From Larsenimonas salina (GTDB taxonomy: Bacteria > Pseudomonadota > Gammaproteobacteria > Pseudomonadales > Halomonadaceae), in the NCBI RefSeq assembly GCF_023736155.1, contig NZ_JAMLJJ010000004.1:186001-250000 (forward strand): a stretch of 64,000 bases of DNA, in the 5' to 3' direction. This document shows positions 53,931 to 63,014 of this stretch, piece after piece; within the stretch, counting starts at the first letter, position 1; each line of letters opens with the position of its first letter. Made by a program: the position numbers and the translations under genes. The notes below the pieces were generated by a model. That model saw only the letters and a program-made list of their open reading frames with translations. It did not search any database and had not been told where the DNA came from.

Positions 53931-55283
53931 ATGGCCACCGATACCCAAGATACTCCCTGTCAAGATACTACCCCTCAAGATAGTACGCTTACCCGCACCT
54001 TCGAAGCGTTAACCCATGATGAAGATGCCCGCACCTGCAAGGATATTCCCGACAGCGCCTGCAACCAACAGCCCGGTAACTTTATAAAGCAGCTTCTTGG
54101 CTCGCTTGGCAATAAGCTGGCCGATGAACTGGCAAGCGCCCGGCTGATTCTGCCCTGGCTTCTGGGAGCACTGGGCGCCCCGGGCTGGATGGTCGGGCTA
54201 CTGGTCCCGATTCGAGAAGCCGGCGCGCTTCTGCCGCAGGTGCTGGTGGCGGGTCTGATTCGCCCGCTGCCACAAAGAAAGTATGTCTGGGCCGCTGGCA
54301 GCGCCATTCAGGCCGCGTCCGCCTTTGCCCTGGCGCTGGTGGCGCTGTGGGGCGGCGGCAGCGTAGGCGGGTCGATGGTGCTTGTAGTACTGGTGATACT
54401 GTCACTGGCGCGTGGGGTGACCTCCATCGCCACCAAGGACGTGCTTGGAAAAACCATCGACAAGCAAAAACGCGGTCAGCTCATGGGCTGGAGTGGCAGC
54501 CTTGCCGGGGGCGCAACGCTTGCCGCCGGCGCCATCCTCATTGCACTGGGGAATCAGCCAAGCCGCGCCGCGCTGGTCGTGTTGCTGGTGATCGCGAGCA
54601 TTGGCTGGCTTGTAAATGCCCTCTGCGCACTGCGCCTTAAAGAAGACGACGGCGCAACAGAAGGCGGCAGCACCGCCCTTGCCACATTGAAAGACGGCGT
54701 CAAGGCACTCAAGCGCGACAGGGAGTTTCGCCGCTTCAACCTGGCGCGCACCCTGCTGCTCGGCAGTGCGCTCGCCCTGCCCTACATGGCCCTGCTTGCC
54801 CAGAACAACAGCGACGAGAACCTGAAGGGGCTTGGCGTTTTAATTCTGATTTCAGGCATTGCCAGCATGATCGCGAGCCCACTCTGGGGCAAACGTGCCG
54901 ACCGCGGCAGCCATATTGTGATGAGAAACGGCGGACTGATCGCCGCGGCGGCCGCCTTTCTTGCCGCTCTTACGGCCCTGTTGCCCTTTGCATGGACTCA
55001 GACGGTGTGGCCCTTCGCAATGCTGTACGCAGTGATGATCATCGCACACACCGGCATCCGTCTTGGCCGCAAGACCTACGTGGTGGATCTGGCCGGGCAG
55101 AAGCAGCGAGCGCTGTATGTTGCGATGTCTAATACGTTGACCGGCATATTGCTGCTGGTGTTCGGTGCGGTTATTGGCGTAACGGCACACCTAATCGGTA
55201 GCGCGTGGGCATTAATTTTGCTTACATTGAGCCTTTTCATTGCGGCCATGCTCGCTCAACGTCTTCATAATGTTGAACAATAA
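53931..55283 (+). CDS. Major facilitator superfamily transporter
   Basis: A 450-residue membrane protein. A polar 50-residue N-terminal extension (MATDTQDTPCQDTTPQDST) is followed by about eleven or twelve helices. Features include VPIREAGALLPQVLVAG and the cytoplasmic loop DKQKRGQLMGWSGSLAGG, which is reminiscent of the MFS loop 4-5. In the second half are WGKRADRGSHIVMRNGG and HTGIRLGRKTYVVDLAG. I choose ATG 53931, which has AAGGAAG upstream, over an in-frame ATG ten codons earlier. The substrate cannot be predicted. It is followed 93 bp later by the LOV photoreceptor gene; cotranscription is possible but not shown. Confidence 0.85.
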   Translation: MATDTQDTPCQDTTPQDSTLTRTFEALTHDEDARTCKDIPDSACNQQPGNFIKQLLGSLGNKLADELASARLILPWLLGALGAPGWMVGLLVPIREAGALLPQVLVAGLIRPLPQRKYVWAAGSAIQAASAFALALVALWGGGSVGGSMVLVVLVILSLARGVTSIATKDVLGKTIDKQKRGQLMGWSGSLAGGATLAAGAILIALGNQPSRAALVVLLVIASIGWLVNALCALRLKEDDGATEGGSTALATLKDGVKALKRDREFRRFNLARTLLLGSALALPYMALLAQNNSDENLKGLGVLILISGIASMIASPLWGKRADRGSHIVMRNGGLIAAAAAFLAALTALLPFAWTQTVWPFAMLYAVMIIAHTGIRLGRKTYVVDLAGQKQRALYVAMSNTLTGILLLVFGAVIGVTAHLIGSAWALILLTLSLFIAAMLAQRLHNVEQ

Positions 55284-55376
55284 CGGCGCGCATCACGCCT
55301 CATACGTCGTGGCAGGCCGGGGTGGCCTGCACAATGGAAGAACGACCGCACTCTATCATCAAGGATCCACGACCCA

Positions 55377-55820
55377 ATGCAACGACCTCACATGATCAGC
55401 CCTGAACTTCTCGAGCGCGTTATCAACTCTTCTGATGACGGCATCGTGGTCGCCGAGCAGGAAGGCAACGAAAACATTCTTATCTACGTCAATCAGGGCT
55501 TCGAGCGTTTGACCGGGTACAGCGCCGACGACATCCTCTATCGAGACTGCCGCTTTCTTCAAAACGGCGATGCCCAGCAGCCCGGGCTTGACCGCATTCG
55601 GGATGCGCTGGCGGAAGGCAAGTTCTGTCGCGAAGTCATTCGAAATTACAGAAAGGATGGCAGCCTGTTCTGGAACGAGCTTTCGATCACACCGGTCTAC
55701 GATGAAGGCGATGAGCTTCAGTACTTCATCGGAGTTCAAAAGGACGTCACCGATACCATCGAGGCGCGCCAGGAGCTGGACAGACTGCGGGACCAGATCA
55801 ACACCGACCACAAGGCCTGA
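55377..55820 (+). CDS. Short LOV blue-light photoreceptor (PAS/LOV domain only)
   Basis: A 147-residue single-domain flavoprotein candidate. The LOV core is YVNQGFERLTGYSADDILYRDCRFLQN, where C58 is the predicted FMN-adduct cysteine. It continues with REVIRNYRKDGSLFWNELS and YFIGVQKDVTD, and ends in a C-terminal helix (EARQELDRLRDQI). The order and spacing closely follow the short LOV proteins of Pseudomonas putida, such as PpSB1-LOV, judged from memory. There is no output domain, so signalling probably works through dimer contacts. The canonical Gly after FLQ is Asn here. The start at 55377 has AAGGA 11 bases upstream; an ATG at 55392 aligns better with homologues. Confidence 0.9.
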   Translation: MQRPHMISPELLERVINSSDDGIVVAEQEGNENILIYVNQGFERLTGYSADDILYRDCRFLQNGDAQQPGLDRIRDALAEGKFCREVIRNYRKDGSLFWNELSITPVYDEGDELQYFIGVQKDVTDTIEARQELDRLRDQINTDHKA

Positions 55821-55925
55821 TCTATTTACACACTGCAAAGTCAAGTAACTTTTTGAAAAGGTATTGCATCCGCGCATCAGTCACGTTATATAGCCAGTCA
55901 GGAACCTGGCTTAGGAGGTGAACCC

Positions 55926-56141
55926 ATGAGTTCAGAAGAGCTGCACCTCGATCTTGACGAACTGAGCGACGATGCCGTCAATGACGACGAGTTCGAACTG
56001 ACAAAACCCCGCAAGAGTGACCCCAAGGCCCGGCGGCGCCTTGAGTCGTTGCTTGAAGAACGCAGGCTTCAGCGAGACATTACCGACGAATGGTTGCTAG
56101 ATGATGATGACGACATCGACGAGGATGTCGAAGAAGAGTAG
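55926..56141 (+). CDS. Small acidic hypothetical protein
   Basis: A 71-residue protein with acidic ends (LHLDLDELSDD; LLDDDDDIDEDVEEE) and a basic middle (KPRKSDPKARRRLESLLEERR) that probably forms a helix. A strong ribosome binding site (TAGGAGGTG) precedes ATG 55926, so it is likely expressed. It recalls small conserved proteins of Pseudomonas/Halomonas with a KARRRLE-type helix (PA3496-like), but I cannot confirm the family. No membrane segment or catalytic motif is visible. Confidence 0.75.
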   Translation: MSSEELHLDLDELSDDAVNDDEFELTKPRKSDPKARRRLESLLEERRLQRDITDEWLLDDDDDIDEDVEEE

Positions 56142-56322
56142 CCCCCAAAACACCAACGACGGCCGCCTTGCGCGGTCGTTATCGTTTATGACCCCACATT
56201 TCCGACGATTTTGTCGTCAAGTTCGCACTGCGGCTGGCCTTGATGCCATGCGCGCTCTATCATCGCCCTCTAGTGAGGCCAAGAGCCCCTACCCCACTTC
56301 CTGACAACGGTATTGGAATCTC

Positions 56323-57984
56323 ATGGCGCAATACGTCTATACCATGAACCGGGTCGGCAAGATCGTGCCGCCCAAACGTGAAATCCTCAAGGACATTTCC
56401 CTGTCGTTCTTCCCAGGCGCCAAAATCGGCGTTTTGGGCCTGAACGGATCCGGCAAATCCTCACTGCTGCGCATCATGGCAGGCGTTGACACCGAATATA
56501 ACGGTGAAGCTCGCCCGATGCCGAATCTGAACGTAGGGTATCTGCCGCAGGAACCCGTACTGGATGATTCAAAGACCGTCCGTGAGGTGGTCGAAGAGTC
56601 CGTCGCTCATATTCATGAGGCCCAGACCAAGCTCGACGAGGTCTATATGGCCTACGCCGACCCCGACGCCAATTTCGACGCGCTGGCCGCCGAACAGGCC
56701 CGGCTCGAGAATCTGATCGAGGCAAGCGATGCCCATAACCTCGAGCGCAAGCTCGAAGTGGCCGCCGACGCTCTGCGCCTGCCGCCATGGGACGCAAGCA
56801 TCGCCAACCTCTCAGGCGGTGAGCGTCGCCGTGTGGCGCTGTGTCGTCTGCTGCTGTCGAGTCCGGACATGCTGCTGCTCGATGAGCCGACCAACCACCT
56901 GGACGCCGAATCGGTCGCCTGGCTCGAGCGCTTTCTGGTCGAGTACCCCGGCACCGTTGTTGCGGTTACCCACGACCGCTACTTCCTCGATAACGCTGCC
57001 GGCTGGATCCTCGAGCTTGACCGCGGGCGTGGCATTCCGTTTGAAGGCAACTACTCCAACTGGCTCGAAGCCAAGGAGAAGCGTCTCGAGCAGGAAGCCA
57101 AGCAGGAAGCCTCGCGTCAGAAGGCAATCAAGCAGGAGCTCGAGTGGGTTCGCCAGAATCCGAAGGGGCGTCAGGCCAAGAACAAGGCGCGTCTTAATCG
57201 CTTCGATGAGATGCAGTCCGGCGACTTCCAAAAGCGCAACGAGACCAACGAGATCTACATTCCGCCCGGTCCGCGCCTTGGCGACAAGGTCATCGAGTTC
57301 CATAACGTCACCAAGAGCTTTGAAGGCAAGGTGCTGTTTGAAGACCTCTCCTTCCAGGTGCCGCCCGGCGCCATCGTCGGTATTGTCGGCGGCAACGGTG
57401 CGGGCAAGTCGACCCTGTTCAAGCTGGTGGCCGGCATGGAACAGCCCGATGCCGGTAATGTCGTCATCGGTGACACCGTCGACATCGCCTACGTCGAGCA
57501 GCTCCGTGACAAGATGAAGGATGACCAGACTGTCTGGGAGGCCGTATCCGACGGTCACGACATGCTGAGCATCAATGGCTATGAGGTCTCCTCACGCGCC
57601 TACGTTGGTCGCTTCAACTTCAAGGGCACCGATCAGCAGAAGTACCTGAAGGACCTGTCCGGCGGTGAGCGCGGACGACTTCAGCTGGCGCAGACCCTGA
57701 AACAGGGCGCCAACGTACTGCTGCTCGATGAGCCCTCGAACGATTTGGACATCGAGACCCTGCGCGCACTCGAAGAAGCGCTGCTGGCGTTCCCGGGCTG
57801 CGCGATGGTGATCTCGCACGACCGCTGGTTCCTCGACCGCATCGCGACGCACATTCTCGCCTACGAAGGCGATTCGAGCGTCACCTTCTTCGAAGGCAAC
57901 TACAGCGAGTACGAGGCGGATTACCACAAGCGCGTCGGCAACGACACGCCCAAGCGCACCAAGTACAAGCGCATCGACGCCTGA
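56323..57984 (+). CDS. ettA: EttA, energy-dependent translational throttle ABC-F protein
   Basis: A 553-residue soluble ABC-F protein that binds the ribosomal E site and couples translation to ATP/ADP ratio. There are two ATPase domains: Walker A GLNGSGKSS and GGNGAGKST, signatures LSGGERRRVALC and LSGGERGRLQLA, Walker B LLLDEPTNHLD and LLLDEPSNDLD. The arm insert in domain 1 and the linker (KQEASRQKAIKQELEWVRQ) match EttA. The opening MAQYVYTMNRVGKIVPPKRE is diagnostic. GGAA lies just before ATG 56323; an intrinsic terminator follows at 58001. Confidence 0.96.
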   Translation: MAQYVYTMNRVGKIVPPKREILKDISLSFFPGAKIGVLGLNGSGKSSLLRIMAGVDTEYNGEARPMPNLNVGYLPQEPVLDDSKTVREVVEESVAHIHEAQTKLDEVYMAYADPDANFDALAAEQARLENLIEASDAHNLERKLEVAADALRLPPWDASIANLSGGERRRVALCRLLLSSPDMLLLDEPTNHLDAESVAWLERFLVEYPGTVVAVTHDRYFLDNAAGWILELDRGRGIPFEGNYSNWLEAKEKRLEQEAKQEASRQKAIKQELEWVRQNPKGRQAKNKARLNRFDEMQSGDFQKRNETNEIYIPPGPRLGDKVIEFHNVTKSFEGKVLFEDLSFQVPPGAIVGIVGGNGAGKSTLFKLVAGMEQPDAGNVVIGDTVDIAYVEQLRDKMKDDQTVWEAVSDGHDMLSINGYEVSSRAYVGRFNFKGTDQQKYLKDLSGGERGRLQLAQTLKQGANVLLLDEPSNDLDIETLRALEEALLAFPGCAMVISHDRWFLDRIATHILAYEGDSSVTFFEGNYSEYEADYHKRVGNDTPKRTKYKRIDA

Positions 57985-58000
57985 CCGAGGCCTTGCCTGC

Positions 58001-58030
58001 AAAAACGCCCCGTCGAGACGGGGCGTTTTT
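58001..58030. terminator. Bidirectional intrinsic terminator
   Basis: Stem AAAAACGCCCCGTC / GACGGGGCGTTTTT with loop GA lies between convergent ettA and the acyltransferase gene. Confidence 0.93.
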
Positions 58031-58054
58031 CATGGCGGGGTCATCGACGCACCC

Positions 58055-58978
58055 TCAATACAGCGACGGGTCGCTTTTGTTCGGCCGTGTCTTGAAGCGC
58101 CGATGCAGCCACAGATACTGCTCGGGGTGCTTTCGAATCGCCTGCTCGATGAACGCATTGATGCGTGCCGCGTCCGCTACTTCATCCCCGGTCGGGAAAT
58201 TATCGATCGCCGGCAGGTACTCGAGTGTATAGGTGTAGTCGTCCGGGTTACGATGGAACATCAGCGGCATCACCGGCGCCCCGGTCATCCGGGCAATTTT
58301 CGCAGTCAACTTGATCGTGGCCGCCTCGACGCCGAAAAACGGCGCGAACACGCTGGCCTCACGTCCGAAATCCTGATCCGGCGAATACCACACCGCATGG
58401 CCGGCCTTGATCCGCCGAACCACACCACGGAGATCGTGACGGTCAATCGCAGCACCAAAGATGCGCCGGCGCGCCTTGGTCATGAAGGTTTCAAACACCG
58501 GGTTATCGTGGGGGCGGTAGACCACATCGGCATCGAAAAAGAGCGAGTGCAGCGCACCGCCAAGATCAAGCGTCGAGAAGTGAATCCCGATGATCAGAAC
58601 GCCCTTCCCCTGCGCCTTGGCCTCTTCCATATGCTCAAGGCCCTTGAAGGCCACACGATGACGCATGTGTTCAGGGTCGCGACACCACCCGGTGGCCGTC
58701 TCCAGAATACCGATGCCATTGGCATGAAAGGTCTCGCGCACCCGCCGTGCACGCGCCGCATCGTCGAGCTCGGGGAAGCACAGCGCCAGATTGGTCTCGG
58801 TGATGTGTCGACGACGCTTGGCAAACCGCCAGACCAGCTCACCCAACCCCTTGCCGACCCAAAGCTTCACGCGCCAGGGCAGCCAGGCGGCCAGACGCAT
58901 CAATCCGATGGCGCACCAGGTTGGCCAATACCTCGGGTGGGCATGACTTTTCGGGCGTGTTCGCTTTTTCTTACCCAT
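58055..58978 (-). CDS. lpxL: Lipid A late acyltransferase, LpxL/HtrB-like
   Basis: A 307-residue inner-membrane acyltransferase that adds a secondary acyl chain (laurate or similar) to Kdo2-lipid IVA. It has a basic N-terminus, one hydrophobic anchor (about 18-40) and the catalytic H-x4-D in GIHFSTLDLGG. Further conserved blocks are ADVVYRPHDNPVFE, IKAGHAVWYSPDQDFG and the ending QYLWLHRRFKTRP. The length is that of E. coli LpxL. LpxM or LpxP cannot be excluded from sequence alone. It lies downstream of alr in the same direction with a 72-bp gap. Confidence 0.92.
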   Translation of the reverse strand: MGKKKRTRPKSHAHPRYWPTWCAIGLMRLAAWLPWRVKLWVGKGLGELVWRFAKRRRHITETNLALCFPELDDAARARRVRETFHANGIGILETATGWCRDPEHMRHRVAFKGLEHMEEAKAQGKGVLIIGIHFSTLDLGGALHSLFFDADVVYRPHDNPVFETFMTKARRRIFGAAIDRHDLRGVVRRIKAGHAVWYSPDQDFGREASVFAPFFGVEAATIKLTAKIARMTGAPVMPLMFHRNPDDYTYTLEYLPAIDNFPTGDEVADAARINAFIEQAIRKHPEQYLWLHRRFKTRPNKSDPSLY

Positions 58979-59050
58979 GGGCTGTCCAGTTCACTTAAAA
59001 AAACGCTCATTGTAGAGCGCACGCGGGCGCACTTCGAGCACCAGGCGCGT

Positions 59051-60148
59051 TCATGTCGTCAGATAGCGACGCGGTACACGAGGCAGCACCCCGGTAAGTA
59101 GCGTATAGCTGATGGTCTCGCAGTGTCTGGCCACATCATCGACTTGGAGAGCTTCCCCCGTCGCGGCGCTTCCCCAAAGCGTCACGCGTGAGCCGACCGA
59201 CACCTCGGGAAGGTCGGTAACATCGACGGTCATCATGTCCATCGAGACCCGCCCGGCAAGGGGCGCCCGCTGCCCGTCCACTAGAACGGGCGTACCATCG
59301 GGGGCGTGGCGATCATACCCGTCGCCATAGCCACAGGCGATGACCGCGATACGGCTCGGCCGCGCTGTTTCGAAGCGCCCGCCATAGCCGACCGGCTCGC
59401 CGGGCCCAAGCGTTCGAAGGGCAATGACTTCGGTCTCAAGCGTCATGACGGGCTTTAGCTGCTGACTGAGCTCGGTGGTTCGTTCAAGCGGGTCAGCGCC
59501 GTAGAGCATGATACCGGGCCGGTTCCAGGCACCATGTGCCTCAGAATGCACAAGCGTTGCCGGCGAATTCGCAAAGCTCACCGGGGCGTCGAGCCGACGG
59601 GCTACGGTACGAGCCTTTTCAAGCTGTTCGGCAAACTGCGGCGAGCGCTCGAGATCGGCCGAGGCAAAGTGCGTCATCAGATGACGCTGATGGACGTTTT
59701 CCATAGCCCCAAGCGCATGCCAGGTCGACTCGACCTCATCAAGTGAGAAACCAAGCCGGTGCATGCCGGAATCGAGCTTGACCCATACCGTAATCGGCCG
59801 GGCAAGCGATGCGTTGGCAAGCGCCTCGATCTGCCACTGACTGTGTACGACACACCAGTAGTTACGCTCGGCAATACGCGGAAGTTCGGAGGCGTTAAAG
59901 AACCCTTCGAGCAGGACGATCGGCTGAGTGATACCCCCGTTTCGAAGACGGTCGGCCTCTTCGATGCTTGCCACCGCGAACGCCGGCGCCAGATCCGAAA
60001 GTGCCCGGGCGCACTCGAGCGCGCCGTGCCCGTAGGCGTCGGCCTTCATGACGGCAAGCGTTTGGCTTTCAGGGGCACAGGCACAGGCCAGTTGATAGTT
60101 GTGCCGCAGGGCTGCCAGATCGATATATGCCGTTAAAGGCCGGGCCAT
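59051..60148 (-). CDS. alr: Alanine racemase
   Basis: A 365-residue PLP enzyme supplying D-alanine for peptidoglycan. The PLP lysine sits in VMKADAYGHGA (K35). The second catalytic base is the Tyr in CGYGDGYDRHAPDG, and phosphate contacts fall in FANSPATL. The C-terminal beta domain has GRVSMDMMTVDVTD and VTLWG. GGAG precedes ATG 60148. It stands between tolC and lpxL on the minus strand. Many gammaproteobacteria have a second racemase (dadX) with a dad operon; its isolated position here favours the biosynthetic Alr. Confidence 0.95.
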   Translation of the reverse strand: MARPLTAYIDLAALRHNYQLACACAPESQTLAVMKADAYGHGALECARALSDLAPAFAVASIEEADRLRNGGITQPIVLLEGFFNASELPRIAERNYWCVVHSQWQIEALANASLARPITVWVKLDSGMHRLGFSLDEVESTWHALGAMENVHQRHLMTHFASADLERSPQFAEQLEKARTVARRLDAPVSFANSPATLVHSEAHGAWNRPGIMLYGADPLERTTELSQQLKPVMTLETEVIALRTLGPGEPVGYGGRFETARPSRIAVIACGYGDGYDRHAPDGTPVLVDGQRAPLAGRVSMDMMTVDVTDLPEVSVGSRVTLWGSAATGEALQVDDVARHCETISYTLLTGVLPRVPRRYLTT

Positions 60149-60210
60149 GACGTAACTCCACAGTAAAATACGCCGTTATTGTCGCGTCAGACCCGGCGCG
60201 CGACAAGCGC

Positions 60211-61695
60211 CTAGCGCTCGGGTGTGAGCCGAGCCGGTGTTACGGCGCCGAATACGTTGGAGTCCTGATCGACGGTACTGATCTCGCGACTCAGAAGATC
60301 CTGATCGTTACTGCGATCGGAAATGTCGAGCTGCACGGCCTTGTCGGCGTCGAGCCACTTGTTGAGTGCCTCGAGGGTGCCCTGATCCAGGACACCGGCG
60401 GCCTGACGCAGATTCAGCATATCGAGGATGTAGTCATAGCGTGCGTCGGCGTAGTTCGACATCGCGGTGTAGAAATCCTGTTCGGCGTCCAGGACATCGA
60501 CGATGTTGTAAGTGCCGACCTGATAGCCCTGACGTCTGGCATCAAGCGAGCTGCGCGCTGAGGCGATCGCCTTTTTCTGTGCCGCGATGCTGTAGATCGC
60601 GTTATTGACCTGCGCGTAATAGGAACGGGCGTTTTGAACCGCGGTTCGAAGCTGGTCCTCGGCCTGAAACTGGGTCTGTTCGAGCGTATAGGTATTGGCG
60701 CGAACCTGCGCACTGGTCGATCCACCGGAGAAGATCGGCACGTTGACCTGCACCCCAAAGGTCGTGTCACCGGAGTGGCCGCGAATGTAATCCTGATTGG
60801 ACTTGCTGTAGTCGTAGTTGGCAAAGGCACTTACCACCGGCAGGTGCCCGGCGCGCGCGGTTTTGACATCGGCGCGGGCTGCCTTGACCGCAGCCTTTGC
60901 GGCCAGCAGCGTGATGTTTTGGGTCGCCGCCATGCTTGCCCAGTCGTCACGGGAGCTGGGCTTTGGCCGCTCGATCGGAAGGTCGCTCTTGAGCGTATCG
61001 ATCGAGGCATATTGCTTGCCGGTCAGCTGCTCAAGGCTTTCAAACGCCACTTCAAGCGCGCTTTCCTGAGAAATTCGCTGGGCACGGGCACTGTCGTAGG
61101 ACGACTCGGCCGAACGCACCGCGGGAATCGCGACCACACCAACTTCAAATTGCTGACGAACCTGCTCGAACTCACGCTGTAGCGCACGTTCCTGCGCGCG
61201 GTAGGTCTCGAGCAACTCATGCGCTCTCAGCACTTCGAAATAGGCTTCAGCCACGTTGTAGAAGAGCTGCTGACGGTCACCGGCAAGCGTCAGCGCCTGC
61301 TGAGCCGTCGAGCGTTCGGCCGCCTCGAGCTGAAACCAGTTGGTTGCATCAAACAGCGACTGGGTCAGCTGAACATTGGCCGACGTGGCGCTGTAGTCAT
61401 CATCGCTGCCTCGGGCCGCGGCCGTACCGCCCCCGGCCGTCGCGGCACCGGCGCTTGAATCCGGGCTCGAGATCACGTGATAACGCGTATGCGTTGCAGA
61501 CGCCGTGATCTGAGGCAACAGGTCGCCGCGCTGTACATCTTCCTGAGCCTCGGTGCTGTCGTACCCGGCACGGGAGGCGGCGTAGTTTGCGTTGTTGCTC
61601 ATCGCATCGCGGGTGATGGACATCAGGTCGGCGGCCTGTACCTGGGTCGAGGCGGCAAGCGCCACGGCCAATGAGAGCGCCTTGATTCTTGGCAT
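60211..61695 (-). CDS. tolC: TolC-family outer membrane channel
   Basis: A 494-residue outer-membrane efflux/secretion channel. The signal peptide is MPRIKALSLAVALAASTQVQA, with cleavage after AQA/QA near residue 21, then ADLMSITRDAMSNNANYAA. The two TolC repeats are visible, each with a helical hairpin: VQLTQSLFDATNWFQLEAAE in the first and VQVNVPIFSGGSTSAQVRA in the second. The start is ATG 61695 with AGGAA upstream. This is the general TolC partner for efflux pumps; the dedicated type I copy of the island at 37460 is distinct and longer at its N-terminus. Confidence 0.94.
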   Translation of the reverse strand: MPRIKALSLAVALAASTQVQAADLMSITRDAMSNNANYAASRAGYDSTEAQEDVQRGDLLPQITASATHTRYHVISSPDSSAGAATAGGGTAAARGSDDDYSATSANVQLTQSLFDATNWFQLEAAERSTAQQALTLAGDRQQLFYNVAEAYFEVLRAHELLETYRAQERALQREFEQVRQQFEVGVVAIPAVRSAESSYDSARAQRISQESALEVAFESLEQLTGKQYASIDTLKSDLPIERPKPSSRDDWASMAATQNITLLAAKAAVKAARADVKTARAGHLPVVSAFANYDYSKSNQDYIRGHSGDTTFGVQVNVPIFSGGSTSAQVRANTYTLEQTQFQAEDQLRTAVQNARSYYAQVNNAIYSIAAQKKAIASARSSLDARRQGYQVGTYNIVDVLDAEQDFYTAMSNYADARYDYILDMLNLRQAAGVLDQGTLEALNKWLDADKAVQLDISDRSNDQDLLSREISTVDQDSNVFGAVTPARLTPER

Positions 61696-61832
61696 GGGAA
61701 TAAGTTCCTGTAACGGCTTTGCGCATTGATAGACGACGGCTTCGAACAGCTCGCATCGCGCTCGAGCGCATTGATCAGACATACATACAAGAATGCATGT
61801 TGGTTTCTCTATAGTCTATCGCGTCATGGTGC

Positions 61833-61887
61833 AAATAAAAAAGCATTCTCCGAACGAGAACGGGCGGACCCAAGGTCCGCCCGTTTT
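61833..61887 (-). terminator. Composite terminator region after rpoS
   Basis: Read on the minus strand, a perfect 11-bp hairpin (61860-61870 with 61874-61884, loop of three) is followed at once by a smaller hairpin (TTCTC/GAGAA) and then a run of six T. The T run belongs to the second hairpin, so the pair probably terminates rpoS together. Confidence 0.75.
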
Positions 61888-61917
61888 AGCAATCATTGCA
61901 CCGTCGCGAGGTGCGGC

Positions 61918-62895
61918 TTAATGCTGATCGAAGATCGATTCGAGAGAAAGCCCCTGCCCTTCCAGCATCTTGCGCAGCTTCTTGAGCGCCTCGACCTGAA
62001 TCTGGCGAACCCGCTCGCGGGTCAGACCGATTTCGGCACCGACGTCTTCAAGTGTTGCCGGCTCATGACCACGCAGTCCGAAACGACGTACCACGACTTC
62101 CATCTGCTTCTGGGTAAGCTCGGCGAGCCACTCATCCACGTGCGCCTTGACGTCGAAATCGACCAGATCGGATTCCGGCCCGGATTCATTTTCATCAGCG
62201 ATGGTGTCGATCAGGGGTTTGTCGCTTTCACTGCCTACCGGATAGTCGACCGACGATACGCGCTCATTGAGCCCGAGCATCTTCTTGACGGTCTCAACCG
62301 GCTTGTCGAGATGTGCGGCGATCTCTTCAGCGGTCGGCTCATGGTCAAGTTTCTGAGTCAGCTCGCGCGAGGCGCGCAGATAGACGTTCATTTCCTTGAC
62401 GACATGAATCGGCAGACGAATCGTACGGGTCTGGTTCATCAGCGCCCGCTCGATGGTCTGGCGAATCCACCAGGTGGCATAGGTAGAAAATCGGAACCCA
62501 CGCTCGGGATCGAATTTTTCCACGGCGCGAATAAGCCCCAGATTACCTTCCTCGATCAAATCGAGCAGCGTAAGGCCACGGTTGAGATAGCGCCTTGAGA
62601 TCTTGACGACCAGGCGAAGGTTGGACTCGATCATGCGCTGGCGCCCGGCCGGGTCACCTTTCTGCGCAAGACGGCCGTAAAACACCTCTTCTTCAGGTGT
62701 CAGAAGCGGGGAGAACCCGATTTCGTTCAAATAGATCTGAGTGGCGTCCAGACTTTGGCTGGACTGTTTTTCATCGCGATTGAGAGCCTTCTCAAACGCG
62801 CCTTCTTCCTCGGCGACGTCATTGTCGTCAAGATTCAGTTCCGCGTCGGCGTCTTCAAGATTTACGTCCTGTAGATCTCGTTCTGCTACCGTCAT
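61918..62895 (-). CDS. rpoS: RpoS, stationary-phase sigma factor
   Basis: A 325-residue sigma-70-family factor for general stress and stationary phase, including osmotic response. After an acidic N-terminus (about 1-50) come region 1.2 ([20 protein letters not shown]), region 2 ([20 protein letters not shown], then [20 protein letters not shown]), region 3, and the region 4 helix-turn-helix ([19 protein letters not shown]). AAAAGGGG precedes ATG 62895. It lies 119 bp after nlpD. In E. coli the main rpoS promoter is inside nlpD; the same may hold here. The spacer contains an 8-bp inverted repeat (62977-62984 with 63001-63008). Confidence 0.97.
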   Translation of the reverse strand: MTVAERDLQDVNLEDADAELNLDDNDVAEEEGAFEKALNRDEKQSSQSLDATQIYLNEIGFSPLLTPEEEVFYGRLAQKGDPAGRQRMIESNLRLVVKISRRYLNRGLTLLDLIEEGNLGLIRAVEKFDPERGFRFSTYATWWIRQTIERALMNQTRTIRLPIHVVKEMNVYLRASRELTQKLDHEPTAEEIAAHLDKPVETVKKMLGLNERVSSVDYPVGSESDKPLIDTIADENESGPESDLVDFDVKAHVDEWLAELTQKQMEVVVRRFGLRGHEPATLEDVGAEIGLTRERVRQIQVEALKKLRKMLEGQGLSLESIFDQH

Positions 62896-63014
62896 AGCTA
62901 TTACCCCTTTTCGTTCAAAGCTTCCATTGCCCAGAATCGGGTATCGACGTTGCTTTATTATTGTGTCTTCTTAATGACGGGGCGCCTGGGTAGTCGATCA
63001 CGCCCCGTATCGTA

